Assembly: GCF_019175385.1 (NCBI RefSeq)
Contig: NC_083338.1
Location: 62,652,884 to 62,716,883 of the forward strand
Length of the DNA stretch: 64,000 bases
Direction: 5' to 3'
Source of the DNA: Lycium barbarum
Taxonomy: Eukaryota > Streptophyta > Magnoliopsida > Solanales > Solanaceae
The position numbers were made by a program, and so were the translations under genes. This document shows positions 60,639-64,000 of the stretch, piece after piece. The first letter of the stretch is position 1. Each line of letters begins with the position of its first letter. The notes beneath the pieces are model-generated. The model saw nothing but the letters and a program-made list of their open reading frames with translations, was not told the DNA's origin and ran no database searches.

Positions 60639-60650
60639 GCTCTGATACCA
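60639..60650 (-). promoter_or_regulatory. Element D primer-binding site
   Basis: GCTCTGATACCA (TGGTATCAGAGC on the element strand), four bases from the 5' LTR. Confidence 0.92.
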
Positions 60651-60654
60651 CTTC

Positions 60655-63600
60655 TGTCACGACCCAACCCCGTGGGCGGCGACTGGCACCCTACTTAGGC
60701 ACCCCAAACAGACTCACAAACCAGATCATCATATTCAGACTCATTCAGACTTAACATACGTTATTCGAACTGAAAACTAATAGCAGACGTCACACAAGAA
60801 TTGAACAAACACTTATCTTAAGCGGTCGCCCGTGCAGAACAGTCATATCAAAATCAGAAAGGTGGCGGAATATACATCGCCCAAATGCACGCACACACAC
60901 GTACGAACTCATGGGCCGTTTTGGCCATAGTAGCATACAGGCCGCTTAAGAACGCAAAACAGATCCACATACAAACACACCGGACCCACGACCCACAAAT
61001 ATGACTACAGGCCTCTAGAACAAAACAGAACATACGAACATATGACGGGACAGGGCCCCGCCGTACCCACACAGCTACAAATGTACAGAATACACGAACA
61101 GCAAAAGGTATGTACCAAAAGTTAAGCTCCGTATCAAGGGGAGCTCTCCAAAATAGCAGAATCGGTAGCCTAAACCAGAGGATCACCCACACGAGCTTCT
61201 GTACCTGCGGGCATGATACGCAGCCCCCCCGAAGAACAGGGGGTCAGTACGGGAGAAGTACTGAGTATGTAAAGTAGAAGGTACAGAAATCACAATCATA
61301 ACTGGAGTCAGAAGGAACAAACACAAACGTCAAAGTAGCAAATCAAACCTGTACGGAAGATAAATGTAAAAATGCAAATAAAAAATCATGTATAGGGCTT
61401 AGGAACGTGGTCACCCCCGACGCTGGTGCCACAACACATCATACTCCAGAAGTTTTTCAAATCTCCGTACAGTCTCCAAACAAATCGTATCACACACATA
61501 TCACATCATCAGAACATATCAAATGCCATATCACATCATAACTCCATAGACGGTAACCGGCCCTATGGCGAGGCCTCAAAAACCGTAACACATCATACTT
61601 CCGAATATGGTATAGCGCCCACGATCACAAAGCCGGCCCGGGTACCGACGAACGAAATCATAGCGAATGGCACGAACGGAGTAGTGCAGAAACCATATGC
61701 ATATCAAAAGTAATTTACAAGACTCGACATATAATTACATATAGGCATATACCGACGCCAGAAGGCTCGGGGTAGGAGTCAGGGCGATCAAAATTTATAT
61801 ATGGAAGTTACGAAGTTCCAAACTGCAAAACCTTTGAAAAACAATTCACAGATCATTTTCCGAAAACCTAGCATCATTCATAGTGCAAAACGTTCAATAA
61901 CGATATAAGAAATTTCAAACGGACCTTTGAGTCATAGGCAAACGATTACCTTTCATATCGAATGAAAATGAGCCAAACAAACCAAATAAGGGAAGCCTCG
62001 GGGCTTGCGGGCCCACCTTGAGTCAAGTCGAGGCGGCGGACACAAATCACAGACTTTAGGCTCCATAAAGCCATCTACGAACGTTTCGGAGAGATTTGGA
62101 CACAATAGCAAAAGTTATGAAGGTTTGAACATTCTTTCAACCAAACGTAAGGAATAGGTTTCAATTGCGCTGAATGAGTAGTACCCAAACTTGAACTCGG
62201 ATTTCCAAGAGCAGAATTATCCCTGAGGGTCCGATCTTAACCTAGTATAACTAGGACATGCCAAAAGAAGGTAAGGTAAGCTTTACATACCTGGATTGCG
62301 TCTTACGCTCGTCAAATCTGAATTCCCGTTTCGTCCAAAAACTGCAAATGGTCACTTTTACCAGTTACTATTCATAAAGGTTAACATTTTAATCTTTGGG
62401 TTATACTTAGCTACCGAAATTTCGGCAGCATTTCCCCTATAAATCTAACACCCCCGAGACTTAGCTCGGCTCAAAATACATCAACAACAACAACCCAAAC
62501 ATCATCAAACAACATAAATCACAATCAAATCATTCTAACTTCAAAGTTCTACCTTACTACACAAGTTGACGACTTTTTTTTTTCCAACTTCACAATTCCA
62601 AACTTATATCCACATTATTGAGTTCATTCACCCATTCAAGATATTCAAACCCATCCCAATTACACTCCAACAATATACAAAATTTCCCGAAGTTCAATAC
62701 TTTGCATATTTTATCCAAAACATCAAAAACTTACGGCGAACTTTCTAACTCGCATTGTTTCATTCCAAATTCAATAACATCAACCATAAGTCACATTTAA
62801 CGTCTTTAGCATCATAAATATACAATGATATACACAAATATACCAAAGGTATATACTTTCCGATAATGTTCCGAAATCATTTTCCAACACCAATTCAATT
62901 CATCAAACGATCCTTTACGTCATAAATGTCACAACGACGCAACTAACGAACTAATAAATCAATTCCACCTTGCCTTACACACTTTATACCTCACGGCTAG
63001 CATACCAAACACACATACACACATGGCCTCATACACATACACCAAAGTTACAGGATTCTCGTCTATTCTCAATCCTTAACACATTCATACAAATTCCATA
63101 ACATTAAAAGGACAAAATTCATACCTTTTCTTGAATTTCCGACTTGTCGCAAACGTGCACCTCTCGCCAAACTAATCGTACCCCGTCGGAGAGCGTCTTG
63201 AGTACTTTACAATATGTGAAGAACAAGGATTTTTGGATCAAACCCAAGGCTTGGGATTTTTTTTTTCTCTTATAGGGGTTCTCGGCCGAGAGCCTTCCTT
63301 TGGTGATGCTCAATTTTTTTTTGTGTTTTGTTTTAGTTCTTGATAACTCCAAAGGGAATATGGATATATATCCAATTATAGGTCATGTGTATATCACATG
63401 ACCTTTAAAAATATGGGCTTGGACCTTGTCTTGGCCGGCCACTTCAAGGCTTTGGGCCTCATTTTTTTTTGTTGTCCAATTCTTGGCCCAATTCATTAAA
63501 AGTCCCGTTTTGTAATCCCCGAAACTAATTTCCGAAATTCCAAATTTACCCTCGGCCTTCCCCAATGTCTTGACATTAATGATTTCATAACCAACATAGT

Positions 63601-63690
63601 CACATCAACTAGAATCAAAATATTTCCTCATAACACACAAGTCTTAATTATTTTTCGATTTCCAATTATACGAAAACACGGGACATAACA
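60655..63690 (-). repeat. Element D 5' LTR
   Basis: TGTCACGACCC ... GGGACATAACA on the plus strand, 3,036 bp. Related to LTR B and close to LTR C. Conserved hairpin near 61224-61245. No genes; the open frames are LTR shadows shared with LTR C. Confidence 0.93.
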
Positions 63691-63865
63691 CCAATGGCTT
63701 GCCTTCTTGCATCAATACTCCACCTATGCCAACCCCGGAAGAATCACACTCAACTTCAAAAGTTTTCTCAAAATTAGGTAATTGTAACAATGGTGACGAA
63801 CTCAACATGGATTTCAATTCTTAAAACTCCTTCTCTTGCTCGTCTCCCTAAACAAAAGGAACATC
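63691..63865 (-). pseudogene. Element E pol, RT-RNase H junction fragment
   Basis: Continues the 54319 frame across [11 protein letters not shown] joins the AYFSEKLKG side. Upstream residues are damaged by stops. Cut on the right by LTR L after ACATC (63861-63865). Confidence 0.8.
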
Positions 63866-64000
63866 TGTTATACCCCGCATTTTGTGCAATTGGATAATTC
63901 AAGACAGTCGCGGGAAGACGACGATTAAGGCCTTATTTTTACTTTGTTAAGCATACGAGTTGTTTATGACGAAATTGTGACGTGAATTTGGATTAGCAAA
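63866..64000 (+). repeat. LTR L, first 135 bp
   Basis: TGTTATACCCCGCATTTTG, similar to the start of LTR A (TGTTATATCCCGTATTTTG, followed by GGATAATTC and CGGGAAG in both). Runs off the window. Confidence 0.75.

Larger units (their letters stand above)
54320..63690 (-). mobile_element. Element D: gag-only, non-autonomous B-family retrotransposon
   Basis: Target duplication CCAAT (54315-54319 and 63691-63695). LTRs 54320-57376 (3') and 60655-63690 (5'), PBS 60639-60650, gag 60450-58999, then 1.6 kb of non-coding interior with a tandem repeat and a 5S-like module, a pre-PPT hairpin and a purine tract. Protease (beyond its first residues), RT, RNase H and integrase are absent. LTR start and gag are close to those of B. 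The two LTRs are very alike, so insertion into E is fairly recent. Confidence 0.93.

Noticed and set aside
63866..64000. L as the 5' LTR of another copy of A
   Set aside because: Only the first few dozen bases are alike; the rest diverges and the window ends, so family identity is left open.

Overview
The window is plant nuclear repeat DNA, with no host protein-coding gene that I can support. It consists almost entirely of nested Ty3/gypsy LTR retrotransposons primed by initiator-Met tRNA (PBS TGGTATCAGAGC), plus one decayed endogenous pararetrovirus (Caulimoviridae) piece. Long LTRs (2.4-3.2 kb), a gag-pol with a C-terminal chromodomain-like end (Del/Tekay-type chromovirus) and the pararetrovirus all point to an angiosperm. 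A solanaceous plant is my guess from the general look of the repeats; nothing in the sequence proves it.

Layout, left to right. 1-26858: element H (minus, runs off the left edge) is split by element A (plus, 2207-23521, TSD GCATA). A's 5' LTR is split by the almost complete element B (4808-15756, TSD GGCCG), and its 3' LTR by the truncated element N (18797-22128). 26859-30139: 5' end of element I (minus), into whose gag H inserted. 30140-34653: remnant plus LTR of element C, which carries a 1.26-kb internal tandem duplication. 34654-about 37720: badnavirus-like pararetrovirus piece. 37721-47806: element G (minus), whose gag is interrupted by LTR K (itself containing solo LTR S1, TSD GAATT) and by solo LTR S2 (TSD ATTGA). 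47807-50159: mostly unassigned DNA. 50160-54319: elements F and E (minus), both inserted in the gag of element J. 54320-63690: element D (minus, TSD CCAAT), gag-only, inserted in the pol of E. 63866-64000: start of LTR L, also in E.

How the parts relate. B is the only copy with full gag-protease-RT-RNaseH-integrase, and four nonsense codons inactivate it. D has a B-like LTR and gag but no pol. A has 3.2-kb LTRs around a 0.87-kb non-coding interior. A and D are therefore probably mobilised in trans by B-like relatives.

The most interesting signals are non-coding. (1) Just 3' of the PBS, five different elements carry a 14-bp covarying hairpin whose 8-nt loop holds a 6-nt palindrome, GTGCAC or GCGCGC, resembling a retroviral dimer-initiation kissing loop. 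(2) A and D carry a 5S-rRNA-derived module in the interior rather than in the LTR. (3) A second covarying hairpin lies in all the long LTRs. (4) A third hairpin lies directly upstream of the polypurine tract.
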